64,000 nucleotides of DNA from Chamaelirium japonicum (GCA_947650365.1 OX393550.1:67077744-67141743); one strand, 5' to 3'. Positions 10,072 through 22,645 are shown, counted from the stretch's first letter. Program-made: numbers and translations. Notes: generated by a model not told the origin, from the letters alone.

Positions 10072-13000
10072 TGTAACACCTGAGGTGTTAAATTTGAGAA
10101 TAATAAAAATCCTCCCAGGGCTCTTTTCGTCTTTTTACCGTCAGACTTTCTTGTTGGGTTTTTTCTAGAATAATGGGTCGTAAACCCATGAGATGTTTTA
10201 CGTTCACTTTTTCTATATTTTCGAGTACGTCGTATTGGTGTGTCCCGTACAGGGATCGGGTGTATGCGCAGCCTGTTTCGGCAGCCCGGTAGTTAAAACC
10301 CTAGAATTTCGATGATCAGCCCATTGTCGGTATTGTTTGGTTTACCACAGGAGATTGGGTGATCGGATCGTAGCAAGGTTGGATACGTTGGGTGAGGCTC
10401 TGAAAGAGCTTTTCAACGAGCCTGAGCGAGGGTCGATCCGACACCCGGACAATGAGTTATTGCTATTTTAAAATTCAGAGTATTTCCTTTATTGTGGGAG
10501 ATCTACAAGACAGAAAAATATGTACAAAGCGCCGTTGTGTTCGCGTCGATGAGAACTTTCCAACGGGTCCTTCCGTGCCTACTTCTGACCTCCGGTTTAT
10601 GACTTATGGCTGATTACTCTTTTCAGCCATGTAATTCGACGGTTCGCACCCGGGTTCCAACCGAGCGCAGTTCAGGCTCGGGACCAAGCCCGACCAGCCA
10701 TAGAATCTTTCTTTCAACCTTTTGGCTGGGTTTAGACCCCATCGATCGCCCTCCCCGGGATTTAAAATTTGAATTTCGGATGGGGAGGATATGGCAGGAT
10801 TCGGGATGATAACAACCGGATCTTCTTGCCATAACCACCCCTCCTTGTTAGGGGAGGTCTTAACAAACCCGATTCCCCAGCCGACTTACCATACCGGCTC
10901 CCTCCCTTCTTTCCTTTTTACGTGAACCGAAGAGAGAGAGAGAGAGGACGGAGCGGAGTAGAGAGAGAGAAGACTAGAGAGAGAAAGAGAGAAAGAGAGA
11001 AAGAGAGAGAGAGATCGGGAGAAGGAGGGGAAGAGTAGAGAGATCGAGGGAGAGGACTGGAGAGAGAGAGCGGGCCCTGCCTCCTCCCCTAACTCCGGCG
11101 AGCTCCGAGCCCAGGTTTGCTCACCTCCTTCTCTTCTCCTCTTCCACCCGAACCCAACCCAAAACTTGAGACCCCTTCCTCCATCCCTTGGTCGAGGCCC
11201 ACTCGGGTGGAGAACGTCACCACGAACCCACCTTCGGTCCTCGTCGAGAGGACCAATACCCAATCCCCACCGGCGATCGCCGGTGCAACCAAAACCAACC
11301 CAAACCACCCGCGCAAACCCCTCCGGCCAATGCCTTCCCGGACTCCGACGGTGCTCCGGTCCCCTCCTCCCGTGTCTCCTCCGTGGGGTGATACGCGGGA
11401 GACCGGCCGGGCACCGCCGGCGCACTCAAACCCGGTCACCCCGCCACCGCGCCGTCGTGCAAAAACCAGAGCACTGGTTTTTCCGTATAGAAGAAACAGC
11501 AGGGACCATTCTGTAATTAAAGTTTTATTACAGGTCATTTTGAAAGTATTAACACTGCAACCCGACCCGACTGCACAGTAAACCCGATCCATCAGACCCG
11601 ACCCGCAGACCCAACCTGATAACACAGACCCGACCTAGCAGTGAACCGGTCTGGTTCACCTGAACCAGACCCTTAAACCGACTAGAAATTGGTTTAGCCG
11701 CCATTTCTTCGTCCGATCTCGGAATCGAACGAAACCAGCGGCATTACGACCGGCTCGGAAAATACTACCTGTTGGCCATATTTAGGTACAGTAATAATAC
11801 TGTATAGTATCCCCTTTTATCCATGAACCCGATCTAGTCGGCGCACCGTGGTTTGACCGCCAATTCTCCGTCCGATCTCGGAATTGGACGAAACCAGTGG
11901 AATCGTGCTCAGATCATCGATGCCGATGTATGAAACCTATTTTAGGACCCTAGAGACCCCTTTTCCCTATTGAACCGATCGTAGACCGGTTTTTACCGGT
12001 TCGACCCTAAAACCTCCGACCGAAGTCGGACTCGAGCGAGACCGGATCCCATGGGTCCCTCATCCCTAAACCAACTGTTTTAGAAACCTAGTTTGAGTAA
12101 TTTATGAATGTAACAACTTATACATTTCAAACCATGATGGTCAGTTTCTCCTTCGACGGTACACCGGACCGATAGGCGTGAGGAGCGTGGACTACTGAGC
12201 TATTCTCCAGGTGAACATGATTAATTCTATTCTAGTTAGAGTAGATTGTAGTTGTATCTATAAAATAATAAATAAAACCGTATGTGGCATAGTATGTCCA
12301 ATGCATGCAGGCGGGAAACCGGTACTGCATGTGGGAGGTGGGCATACTATCCCTGGCCTCTGAATAATCATATATGTAATATTTTGATAGCTGTAACAGA
12401 TTGACTCAACCTAGATTCACACTAGGATGCATGCAAACAAGTAGATACATGTACTGATTATTTATTAATATTATGTTGAATGAGTGTGTTTGGTGACCAT
12501 GGGTCGCGTGGTGTAGTCCAGTTGCTATTGAGCAACAAAGACTGGTGGTCTCAGTGGAGAGACCGGTGGTCTCAGTAGAGAGACCGGTTGTTGTACTTCC
12601 TCAGTCGAGGTTCTCTTCCCAGAGGGAAGACTCACTACTCACGGGCATGGGTAGGGGACCCGAGTGCACAGGATGGGAGGTGAACCACCGCCTGTGCATA
12701 ATCCGAATCAAGTAGGTAGGGTCACAGGGTTGGGCAGGCGGTAAAGCCCCTAGTGGCCTAGTAGTCCACCCCTGGGTAATGACCCCTAAAAGCAAGGTGG
12801 GTGGGAGTGCCCCGTGGTGAAAGACCAAGCCCCCTTATGGCCATATGGGTATTTCTGGCTCTCCAGGTACACTTGGACCCAGGTTCTGTTGGCAGACCCA
12901 GTTAGAAAACTGTCGGTTCACTTTAGGAGTAGGTAGAACTAACCTTCGGTGATTAGTTGTATACTTTTAATCTGGATGCTTATTTGTCTTACATTTACTA

Positions 13001-13599
13001 GTTGTAGTTGTACCATAGTCAAACTGTCATATTAGCTAGCTGAACTATCTTATTTACAATATATGTATGTATATGTTATCGCCCTCGTAGACTTCTAGAA
13101 GGGCAGGGTATGACTATGGTTTACCCTAGCTAGTTTAGGGTTAACGGTTCACTGAGTTTACCTAGTAAACTCACCCCGTTGTTGCACACTCTTTTCAGGT
13201 ACCATAGATCCTTCTCAGGCGCTTCCTAGAGGAGCTTGATTAGCTATCGAGGGAGGACATTAGAGGTGTTAACTAATTTATTATTTCAGTTGATTATGTA
13301 ATAACGGTAGAACCATATTCTAGATGCTCTGAATAATGCCAGAACCAACAATATTTCTTTGGTAAGCTTCTCCTCAAAGCTTCTTGCCTGGCAGGCCTTT
13401 CCTTAAGGCCAAGTTATTGGTAGGCTTCTCCTCAAAGCCGTCCCTCGATCATCAGCTAGTAAGTAGTTAATGATAAATTAGTAATAAATAATAAATAATA
13501 GAATCAATCTCGAAACCTTATAACATTGACTTACCCTTAAAACCCCATCACCCCCGGGTTTGACTGGTTTACCCTTGTAGTCAGATTCGGGGCGTGACA
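10072..13599 (+). repeat. 3' LTR of the Tekay element
   Basis: Same length as the 5' LTR (3,528 bp) and about 99.8% identical by eye, which means the insertion is recent. It ends at GGCGTGACA and is followed at once by the second GACGC target duplication (13600-13604). Confidence 0.97.
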
Positions 13600-13604
13600 G
13601 ACGC

Positions 13605-14450
13605 CGAGGTCGAGCAAGGATCGAGGAAGACACGAAGACCGAGGAACGAAGCCCAAAGCCTCCCTAGCCGAGAAAGCGCGAAGCACGGACGGGACAAAAT
13701 CAACGGCGGAAACTCCTTAGCCTCTCAAAAACCCTCACCCTGTAAAGACCTCTGTCCTGGGCAACCCCTTCAGAGCTCTCGCACGAATACCACGTGGAGA
13801 CGCGGATCAAAGGGACCCTCCAGAGGATCTCTCCCACAATCTCCTGATCAAAGAAAATTTGTAATCTCGTGTGATCCGCAATAAAGACGACCCGAATCTT
13901 TTTTCCGCGACCACACAGACGTAATTCTTTTGAGGTCCGTCAGACAAGTTACTCTGGCGAAGTATTCCTTTATACGGTGCTACCACCCACAGTAGGGTGC
14001 GATTCACTTTTGGGCACGTTCGGGTCCTGTGGGGATGAGCGTTGGTGTCTTCGCGTGAGCGAATCACGGAAGTCCGAGCGGTGCCTCAAGTGAGTACTAG
14101 GGCCACGGTGTTAGAGCATCGTGAAGGAAGCCGAAGCAGGGAGCTTGCAAAAAGCTGGAAGGAACAAGATAGAAGGCAACGAGGAGAGGAGGGTTCTATT
14201 GGTGTAGTTTCTGAACAGGTCTCATGCAATCTTGGTTCCAAGTCTGTAACCGGACCTTTTGCTTAGTGGATCGTTCTCACTATCCGGCGTGAAGCCGACC
14301 GGGTTTTTCCCGTGAAGGGTTTCCTCATAAAAACTTATGTGCGTGCTGTAACTTAATATTTTGAATGCAAACCTTGTATGCTTATACCCAGCACTTCACA
14401 TAAACCCACATTCTGATTTCTTTTTGCAGGTGAGGAAGAAAGAAAACCAC
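13605..14450 (+). mobile_element. Old LTR-type sequence, right half, and further LTR end
   Basis: Continues the sequence cut by the Tekay insertion. It contains an AATAAAG signal near 13881, then sequence resembling the U5 end of plant LTRs (GCTTAGTGGATCGTTCTCA, then GGGTTTTTCCCGTGAAGGG at about 14300-14325). No coding domain is visible. More than one old element may be joined here. Confidence 0.4.
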
Positions 14451-14768
14451 CTGACATTAATCCATCTTGCATGTAAACAATCTAATCCGCTAGCAAGTTG
14501 ATAACATAAGTGAACTAAATTTTAAACTCCTCTGTGTACTGCTTTGTGCCTTTCTACCAAGGCCATTTATGACTTTTTATTTGGTGCACTGTTACGCAAC
14601 GTGATGCACACCGGGTGATAAGGCCTTTTCATCTCGGACACGACTGAGAACGGCAAAGGAGGCCCGATTCTACCACCCTCCTCAGTCGTCTTGGCGGTGG
14701 CAGTGACGCAAAGGGGGACCGATCTAGGCCACCTCGTCTCTTTATGGCTTCATCGGCGTCAGCGACAC

Positions 14769-14876
14769 TGTTAGATACCCTCACGCCCCAAAACCCAAGT
14801 CGTAAGGGGAGTATATTAAGTGGGCGTTAGGTGCCTCCTTTACTGATGTAGGACTAATCGGTGGACTTCCTCAACA
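14769..14876 (-). mobile_element. Short copia-type LTR piece
   Basis: On the minus strand it starts TGTTGAGGAAGTCC and ends GGGTATCTAACA, with proper TG...CA ends and the body features of a short plant copia or TRIM LTR (CCTAATGCCCACTTAA-like text, CTTGGGTTTTGGGGCGTGAG). A purine-rich tract (ACTTGAGGGGGG) abuts its start, as a polypurine tract would. Confidence 0.6.
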
Positions 14877-14962
14877 CCCCCCCTCAAGTGGAGCACGCGG
14901 AGCGAGGCACAATCGGAAGGGGCCGCAACCAGAGGGAGACGGTGAACCCAGTTATTATACCA

Positions 14963-15104
14963 TGTTAGATACCCGAATTTTTTTTTTTTGAGAGAATGAA
15001 GTGTGCTTCTCATTGAGGGACTAAGCCCAATATATGTGTACATCAATACACAATAAACCCGACCCGACTGTACATAAAACCCAATCCATCTCTATACATT
15101 AACA
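14963..15104 (-). mobile_element. Short LTR of the reverse-strand copia relic
   Basis: A 142-bp piece, on the minus strand running from TGTTAATGTATAG to GGTATCTAACA. The copia relic ends directly at it with the polypurine tract TGAGTTTGAGGGGGAC (15105-15120), so this is its 3' LTR. On its other side comes TGGTATAATAACTGGGTTC, which resembles a primer binding site. Confidence 0.65.
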
Positions 15105-18100
15105 GTCCCCCTCAAACTCATGGTGGATCATGTACCAAGAGTTTGCTAATAAAATGCTGGAAGCTAGCAGCTGTAAGAGGCTTCATGAGAAAGTCAGCAG
15201 TCTACTCCATTAAGTGAATAAATGGTAGAAGATGGTGTGGGATAGGAACTCCTGGCGAACATAATGATAATCAACCTCTATATGTTTTGTTTGCTCGTTG
15301 AAAACCGAGTTGCTAGCAATCTGGATAGCACTCAGGTTGTCACAGAATAGAGGTGTGGGCTCGGATATCACAACTCTCAGGTCAAGGAGAAGGCAACGAA
15401 GCCAGACAATCTCTGCGGTGGTAGAAGCCATAGCCCTGTATTCGGCTTCGGTGCTGGCGTGAGCAACAGACTCATATTTTTTGCTGCGCCAAGAAATGAG
15501 AGTCACCAAGGAACACACAGTAGCTGATGGTAGAGTGGCGAGTAGTAACATCTCCTACGCAGTCTGCGTCGAAGTAGGCACGCAGCACTAGAGTGGAGGT
15601 GAAAGAGAGAAGCAAAGAACGTGTGATGGTGCCTCGGAGATATCGGATGATCCATAGTACCGCTGCATAGTGAACAGAACGAGGAGTCTGAACAACCTAA
15701 CTGACAATGCCGACAGCATGAGCAATGTTAGGCTAGTCATAGTAAGATAAACTAGCATACCAACCAACCTCTGATATCTAGAGACGTCCCAGATAGGCTC
15801 ACCAACTGTAGATAGGAGCTTCAAGTTGAGCTCCATGGGTGTGTTAACAGTGCGAGAGTCAGTGAGAGCAGCATCGGTAAGGATGTCGGAAATGTACTTC
15901 TGTTGGGAGACCAACAAACCATGGGACGAACGGGCAATCTCAAGGCCAAGGAAGTACCAAAGTGGACCTAGATCCTTCATCTCAAACTGACTCTGGAGAT
16001 GCCGCTGAAGGGATGCGATGGTAACACTGTCGTCCCCGGTGATAATCATATCATCCACATACAGGAGCAGAATAGCAAGATCCTGACTGGAGGAGCGAGT
16101 GAACAAGGCATAGTCGAAGTGACGCTTAACAAACCCAGCAGCAAGAACTGCACTGCGAAAGCTCTCAAACCAAGCACGAAGTGCCTGCTTGAGCCCATAA
16201 ATGGCCCGACGCAGACGGCAGACGTACCCCAGAAGAACAGAAACGCTCGGGGGATGAGCAATATAGACCTCCGAGAGGTCACCGTAAAGGAACGCATTGG
16301 TCACATCCATCTGACGAAGAGGTCACCCTTGAGCAGCTGCCACAGCTAAGAGGGTGCATATAGTAGTCATTCGAGCAATTGGAGCAAACGTCTCCTCGTA
16401 GTCAATCACATACTCCTGGGAGAAGCCACGAGTAACAAGACGGGCCTTATGCCGCTCAATGGAACCGTCAAGTCGAGTCTTAACCTTGAAGATCCATTTG
16501 TAACTAATAGGCACCACACCTGCGGGACAAGAAACCAGATCCCAAGTCTGTGTCCGCTGAAAAGCCTAAAGCTCCACTGTCATGGCCTGCCGCTACTCTG
16601 GGTGTAAAGCTGGCTCACGGTACGACTGGGGCTCTCGGTGGGTGTGGAGAGTAGTAAGAAAAGCCTAATAAGATGGGGAGGAGGCAAAAGCAGAGTAGCC
16701 AGAGGAGGTAGACGAGTTAGAGGTAAAAGCAGAATAGCCAAACCTGTCGAAAGATTAGTCGTATCTGTCAGGAGGGGTGATGTTCGCACACAAGGTAGTG
16801 CCAAACAGGGCCAGGATTCGCGACCAGAAAGGAGGGAGCAACAGGCGAGGTAGTACCAGTGGGAACAGACTCTGTGGGAGCAACTGTGGAGCGACGAACA
16901 TGTACACGCGTGACAAGTAGTGGTGGTGGAGATGGCGGGAGGCAGGGGAAGTGGAGGTGGCAGGGGTGGTGAGGGAGATGGTGGAGACGGGGGAGGTGGC
17001 GAAGGCAGGGGAGACAATAGAGAAGACCTAGTATGAGAAGATGGAGAAAATAATGGAAGAGAGAAACGGTGGTGGCGAAAACTGAGATACAGAAGGTGGT
17101 GACAGAACTTGCAATTCAGTAGAGAAGATATGACATCCTCAACAAAGAAAACATGGCGGAAAACCCGAACTCGACGAGCTAAGGGATCATAGCACCGATA
17201 CCCTTTGTTCTCCCGACTGAGACCCAGGTGAACACATTTGATAAACCTGGCGGAAAGGTTGTTATGCTCATGAGGAGGAGGACGAAACACGTACACCCAA
17301 AGGTGCGAAGAGGAGTGTAGTCTGGTGGACGAGAGCAGAGGCGTTCGTATGGAGTGGCACCAAAAAGAGCAGAGGACGGAGTAATGTTGATGAGATGAAC
17401 AGCCGTCATAACAGCTTCAACCCAATAGGAGTGAGGAACAGAAGCAGAGAGAAACAAAGGTCGTGCTATCTCGAGCACATGACGATATTTGCATTTGACA
17501 ACTTCGTTCTGCTCATGGGTGTGAGGACAGGACTGATAGTAAAGAGTGTTATAAGATTGAAGAATCTCACGTATCTCAGAGAAGAGATATTCCATGGCAT
17601 AGACAGACCGAAAAGTCTTGATATGCCGACCGAATTGGGTATGAAGTGAATATTCGATAAATATGTGGGATCTCAGACCTAACCTTCTATGCCACAGGTC
17701 GGCATCAGAGGTGACAAACATGGCGGACGTAACATGTGACGAAGAAACATGAAGATAATCCAACTGGTACAATTCTTCAGCTCTACAGCCCAGCCCAATC
17801 CTCTAACCCGTTTGCAAATCCTGCACAACACAAGCAGAGGAACTGAAGGTAACAGTCAGCCCAGTCACACAAAGAGAACTAACAGAAATAAGGTTAATAT
17901 TAATGAGAGGAGCATGATGGATAGAAGAAAGGGTCAGTCGGCCAATAGTGTCCGAGGTAGGAGTGATGAATCTACATTACGGAATGGGTACAAGAGTCTC
18001 ATCCGCAGTACGAATCTCCAAGTGCGTAGGAGTAGGGGTGCAACTCGTGAGAATAGTGGAGTCACAAGTGAGATAACAGGAGGTACCCAAATCGAAGATC

Positions 18101-19150
18101 CATGGGGCAGTAGTACCAGAAGTAGCAGACAGGCCATGAGCAGTCTGGGAACCAGCAGAGGAGAGGTATCAGATAAGGAGCTCCTCGAGTCACTGAAGAC
18201 GGTCCGGCTCAAATGAAGACTGTGTAGTGGTGCCGACAGGAGATGTCGAAGTCTCTGTAGCAGCAGCGACAGTGCCACCCAGGTAGCAGAAGGAGGGCTG
18301 ACCACATCCACGGCCCCGTCCACCTCAACCGCTGCATCAGTCGTCACAAAAAGCAGGAGCCCAGAGTAATTCCCGCTCGTCCGGACCCCAGCGAGGGTTG
18401 CGAAGAGGACGTGTGGGACATTCACGCTTCATATGACCAGGTTCCTTACAATAATGACAAAAGATAGGCCCGTGATGGAAACTGGTGTCCTGGGGCAGGT
18501 AGAGGAGGACGAGTACCCTGAGTCTGAGTTTGAAGACGAGTCTCCTCGTCGACTAAGGCTAGCAAGGCATCCACTAGCTGAGGGAGAGGCTCACGGTGCA
18601 TGAGCTAAGCAGCTATAAGAGCGAATTCTAACCGAAGCGCGACCAGGAACCGGTAGAGGTGACCCTCATCAAGGCAGCACTGGAAGTCCAAGGAGCGTGG
18701 GCAAGCACACCGCTCGGGGATTAGAGAGTCTAGCTTATGCCAGTAGGCACTCATCAGGTTGAAAAAGTCTTGAATCGTATGATCCCCCAGACGAGCGAAT
18801 TGGGAGTCACAAATTAGCTGATACCGGCGTGCACCGCTGCACGAGAGGAACCAATCCCAGAGATACTACCACATCGCGTGCGTCGTAGGAAGATGGTCGA
18901 TGGGTACAAGGAGTGGACGAGCAACGGAGTCATAGAGATAGGCCCGGATGGCCTGGTCATGATAGCGCCACGTAAGGGCGATTGTGGTAGCAGCAGCAAC
19001 AAATGACGCACTGCTGGTGGCAACGCCACTGGTGACCGAGGAGGAGTCGGAGGACGCAACCAGAGGAGGGTCCTCACCAGTGATGTGACCCCGAAGATCG
19101 CGACTGGAGAGAGCGGTCTCAATGGTGAGCGACTAGTCCTGCCAGTCACT
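15105..19150 (-). mobile_element. Ty1/copia relic, reverse strand, broken
   Basis: A decayed copia element read on the minus strand. RNase H is at about 15210-15551 (STEAEYRAMASTTAEIVWLR), reverse transcriptase at 15588-16517 (MDVTNAFLYGDL, GLKQ, LYVDDMIITGDD, KARLVTRGFSQEY), integrase at 16580-17772, and gag-like, Ser/Pro-rich sequence at 17934-19149. The domain order and the GAGTTTGAGGGGGA tract suggest an Ale/Retrofit-like lineage. It has several breaks (five or more), and its 5' LTR was not found, so it is incomplete. It is much older than the Tekay element. Confidence 0.85.
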
Positions 19151-19239
19151 AGCCGAGGTCAACTGAAACGGGACCGCCTTCAGCGACAGGAAGATCGCGA
19201 CGATGGAAGGCACGGTTGCAGACGTCATGGAGGAGCAAG

Positions 19240-19433
19240 AAGATCAAGGGTGGCCGGGGTGAGGTCGGGATGGGCCGGGGTGGAGCCGAGGTGAGGTCGG
19301 GGTGGAGGGGGGATGGGGCCGGGGTGAGGTCGGGATGGAGGAAGGGCCAGGAGGGAACGGGGTGGAGCCGGTTGGCTGATCGGAGAGGAGGAGGGTCGAG
19401 GTGGTTGAGCGGAGAAGAGGAGGGTCGGGACGG
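19240..19433. repeat. GC-rich tandem repeat, left arm
   Basis: Imperfect GGGGTGAGGTCGGGATGG and GGCTGATCGGAGAGGAGGAGGG units. Similar GGTGGCTGATCAGAGAG units resume at 22701-22815, on the far side of the composite insertion, so one repeat array seems to have been split. Confidence 0.7.
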
Positions 19434-19545
19434 CCTAGGAAGCACCGATACGGATGCAGAGATACGGATACGAGGATACGGATACGACAATATGTGGATT
19501 TTTGAAAAATTAGGATACGCGGTACGACAGGGATATGTTTGTAAT

Positions 19546-19546
19546 A

Positions 19547-19571
<25 letters not shown>
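19546..19571. repeat. (AT)n microsatellite
   Basis: About 13 AT dinucleotides, just inside the left GATACG array of the composite insertion. Confidence 0.9.
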
Positions 19572-19578
<7 letters not shown>

Positions 19579-20689
19579 TAATTAAATATAATATTTTGTG
19601 CTAGAATATGAATAGTGAATAGTTTGAAAATTAAATATGATCATGCTCATCATTCATTACATGATTTATATCCAATACAACCAAAAAATACAAAGTAAGT
19701 GTCAATTCATCCATTACAAAAAAGTAACGCATAACATTACGTAAATGTCACATTTGTGTGTACCATAATATTTTCAAGAGAGTGGCCAATCAGAAATGTA
19801 CACATGAAAATCAGAGAGTATAAACTCCCGATTCATAATCGGTCGACCAAATCAAATGGACTCAAATGAAAGAATAACCGTTCGGCCAAAATTGAGCGGC
19901 CACAACTGAAGACAGCACCGATTAGTTCACTCGAGTGCTCTCATAGAGTGTCAACCGGTCGATCAAGAGTTTGAAGTGATGTCAACGATCAAGATTTGCC
20001 TTCACACAAAAGCCATGCATCAGCCATGGAAAAAGAGAGGTAAGGATATCATTGCCCATCAGCTCTCATCATCATTGGAGAGAATAAAAGAGGTGGGGAT
20101 CATCACTTCTTTAATGGGGAAATAGGTGGAACATCAAATGGTAAGTTGGTAACCATTGATCGATTAACCGGTCGGCCAAATCAGATGACCCAGAATTAAG
20201 GGTGCCATTAACTGATGGGTGTATGACAGTTCGACATGAACCAATCGGGTGTTGACCGGTCAACATTAACCGGTGGGACAATACAATCAAGTGCCTCCAA
20301 GCAAACACATTAACCGGTCGGACAATCAAGTGGCTCTTGATTGGGGGTGGCTTTAACCAATCAAAGGACCGACCGACCAGGTGACTGTGAGGAGATGCAC
20401 TACCGACCAGCCCCAGACCTCTCTCACCGATCGAGTAGCTGCGGGGTGATGCACGATCGACCGGTAGGTGGCGTCTATGCACACACTCGGGTCTTGAGTG
20501 TGTGCGTTAACAAATGAAGAAGGAACACTCAAGATCCGGCCGCGCGTTATGCGTCGGTCGACCGCGCACCCCGACCTACTGGACCTAGCCAGTCGCGTGT
20601 GTGGGTGTGTACCGTAGCAAATAAAGGAGGCAAAACCTTTCAGACGTGTGTGTACCTTAGCAAATGAAGAAGGAGAAGCACCCAAGACC

Positions 20690-21335
20690 CTAACAGCACG
20701 ACCCAGTCGGCCGTGCGCTTGGGCCAAGCCGCGATCTGGTCGGCCACGCACTTTGTCAGGGGCCGGTCGCGTACTTCGTTTGCCCGAGTTGAGACCCGTC
20801 GCACATTTCGTTGCGGGCTGGCCGCGCGCTTCGTCTGCCCGAGGGGAGGCCGGCCACGCGCTTCGTTTGCCCGAGATAGGCCGACCGCACGCTTCGTTTG
20901 CCCAAGACAGGGCCGGTCGCGTACTTCGTCGCTGGTCGGCCGCGTACTTCGTCACTGGCTGGCCGCGTACTTTATTGTTGGTCGGCCGCACGCTTCGTTT
21001 TCCCAAGACAGGGCCGGCCACACATTTCATCGTTGGCTGGTCGCGCGCTTTGTTTGTCTAAGGCAGGGCTGGCTGCACACGTCATTACGGGTCGGTCGCG
21101 TGTTTCGTTCAACTCAAGGCGTGGCCAGCTGCACACGTCGTCACGGGTCGGCCGCACACTTCGTTCAACTCAAAGCGGGGCCGGCTGCACACTTCGTTAC
21201 CGGCCGACCGCGCACTTCATTCGCCTCAGAAAGGAATGGTTGCGCCTTTCGTTACCGGCCGGCCTCGCACTTCGTTCGCCTCAGAAGGAACTGGCTGCAC
21301 ACTTCATTACCGGCCGGCCACACGCTTCAAGGGGA
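20690..21335. repeat. Minisatellite of 23- to 31-bp GGCCGGTCGCGTACTTCG units
   Basis: Around twenty degenerate units built on GGCCGxxCGCGxACTTCGTT, some extended by TGCCCAAGACAG and some shorter. The periodic composition creates long open frames in several phases on both strands. None has protein-like sequence, so I treat the stretch as non-coding. Confidence 0.8.
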
Positions 21336-21618
21336 TCCTGTTCTCTCCGACCCAGGGAAGTTCTGATATTCACGCAAAGCCCACGTGCCAAGATCGTGCA
21401 GAAGTTATTTCCGAGAATCTCGGATGGGCGATAGTTACGGGATGACAACCCGCGCCCCGAGATTCCCGGTCGACCAGTATGGCAAGTAGCACCCCCGACC
21501 ATAACTACCGAGTGCCCACCGGACGACACGTCGCCCCTACGCAGGCAGTTGAGTAAGTTACGGGAGCACGTCATCAATGCCGCCCCATACGGAGCGCCGC
21601 AACGTCACCCCAAAGAAC

Positions 21619-21626
21619 TATAAAAA
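21619..21626 (+). promoter_or_regulatory. TATA box of an LTR-like promoter
   Basis: TATAAAAA is followed by leader-like sequence. A C-run and ACAACA at about 21930-21943 resemble an LTR 3' end. Together, 21340-21943 looks like the promoter and end of a gypsy-type LTR lying inside the composite insertion. Confidence 0.45.
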
Positions 21627-22308
21627 TGGGACCTACCCCTTCAAAGAGAAGGGGCAAATTCTGGAAGAGGTGTTGCCCATTGCATTCCTGAGTTTTCGGA
21701 GCTAGATAGAGATTTGAGAGGTCGGCATTTTGGGAGGCCGATCCTCTCTGGATGTAAAGGGGTCTGGGTGAGTGCTTGTAACTTGTTTGGCCTACTAGTG
21801 CATTCTCGCCCAGTCTCGTGGTTTTTTTCCTTCAAACGTTGTGAAGGGTTTGTCCATATAAATCCGGTCCACTTCGTTCCTTGGTTAGTTAGATTGTGCT
21901 TACCAATCGAACCATCCAATTCTGGAAAAACCCCCCACAACATTCATCATTCATTACAAAACGCTAGCAAAAAACGCTAACATTCATCATCTATTACAAA
22001 ATACAAAGTTAGTGCCACATGCATCATCCAAAAAACAAAACATATAAATGATATCATTAAGTAAATGTTCACGTATAGAATTTAGACCCATATCCGAAGT
22101 TTCGGTCGGGTACGGATCGAATTTTTGGATTTTGGACTACATTACCATTCATACGTATCCCTACATATCAGCCCCGTATCCCAGACGTATCGGTCCCGTA
22201 TCCCCGACGTATCGGCCCCGTATCCCCGACATATCGGATCTCTTTTTTTTTTAACCCGATAGTTCCTAACCGTATCGTATACGTATCCCGCCGTATCGGA
22301 AAGTATCT

Positions 22309-22645
22309 TGTAACATCCGCCCCAAACACATAAGATTTTGTCCGCTTTGCCCGTGCCCGTACGAGGACTTCCCAGGGTGGTCACCCATCCTAGTACTACT
22401 CTTGCCCGAGCACGCTTAACTACGGAGTTCTTACGAATTCCGTAGCGACGCACAGTTTTAAAACGCGTCTTCTATGTTTGGGAGAGAAAATTATATAAGT
22501 AGCTCAGAATCTCCTTCTCTCCAGGTGATGTGGGGCTAACTCATGGCCTTGTACACCTCACCTCACCTCACCTCATCCATCTTGGCATCACAGCCTCAGG
22601 AGTCTTGGCTCTTGGCTATTGGCCGATTGGATCTTGGTCGTCACA
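22309..22645 (-). mobile_element. Cassandra solo LTR with embedded 5S rRNA sequence
   Basis: A single 337-bp LTR (TGTAACATCC ... GTCGTCACA on the plus strand) flanked by the exact 5-bp duplication TATCT (22304-22308 and 22646-22650). On the minus strand it carries 5S rRNA-like sequence: AGTTAAGCGTGCTCGGGC (internal A-box region, 22404-22421) and TAGGATGGGTGACC (C box, 22379-22392), plus GCGTTTTAAAACTGTG. An LTR holding a 5S RNA promoter is the hallmark of Cassandra, a terminal-repeat retrotransposon in miniature. With only one LTR between the duplications, this is a solo LTR left by recombination. Confidence 0.9.

Larger units (their letters stand above)
1697..13599 (+). mobile_element. Ty3/gypsy Del/Tekay chromovirus, young, looks almost whole
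   Basis: An 11.9-kb LTR retrotransposon with two 3,528-bp LTRs of equal length, a primer binding site matching initiator tRNA-Met, gag and pol regions, a polypurine tract and an exact 5-bp target duplication (GACGC). Domain order is protease, reverse transcriptase, RNase H, integrase, then a chromodomain-like tail, which places it in the Ty3/gypsy chromoviruses. Very long LTRs with this tail and primer fit Del/Tekay. By eye the LTRs differ at about seven positions (about 0.2%). With an assumed plant rate of 1.3e-8 per site per year this is under 0.1 million years. The gag and pol regions are long and open, and I see no obvious internal break in either. It sits inside older LTR-type sequence. 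Confidence 0.95.

Noticed and set aside
20353-21434. Frames of 137-225 codons at 20353-21434 as a repeat protein
   Set aside because: The sequence is a GC-rich minisatellite with open frames in three phases and on both strands. No start context or homology supports a gene.
22372-22445. A genuine 5S rRNA gene
   Set aside because: The 5S text is embedded in an LTR with TG...CA ends and a 5-bp target duplication, and the transcript end does not match a 5S gene with a T-run. Cassandra explains it better.
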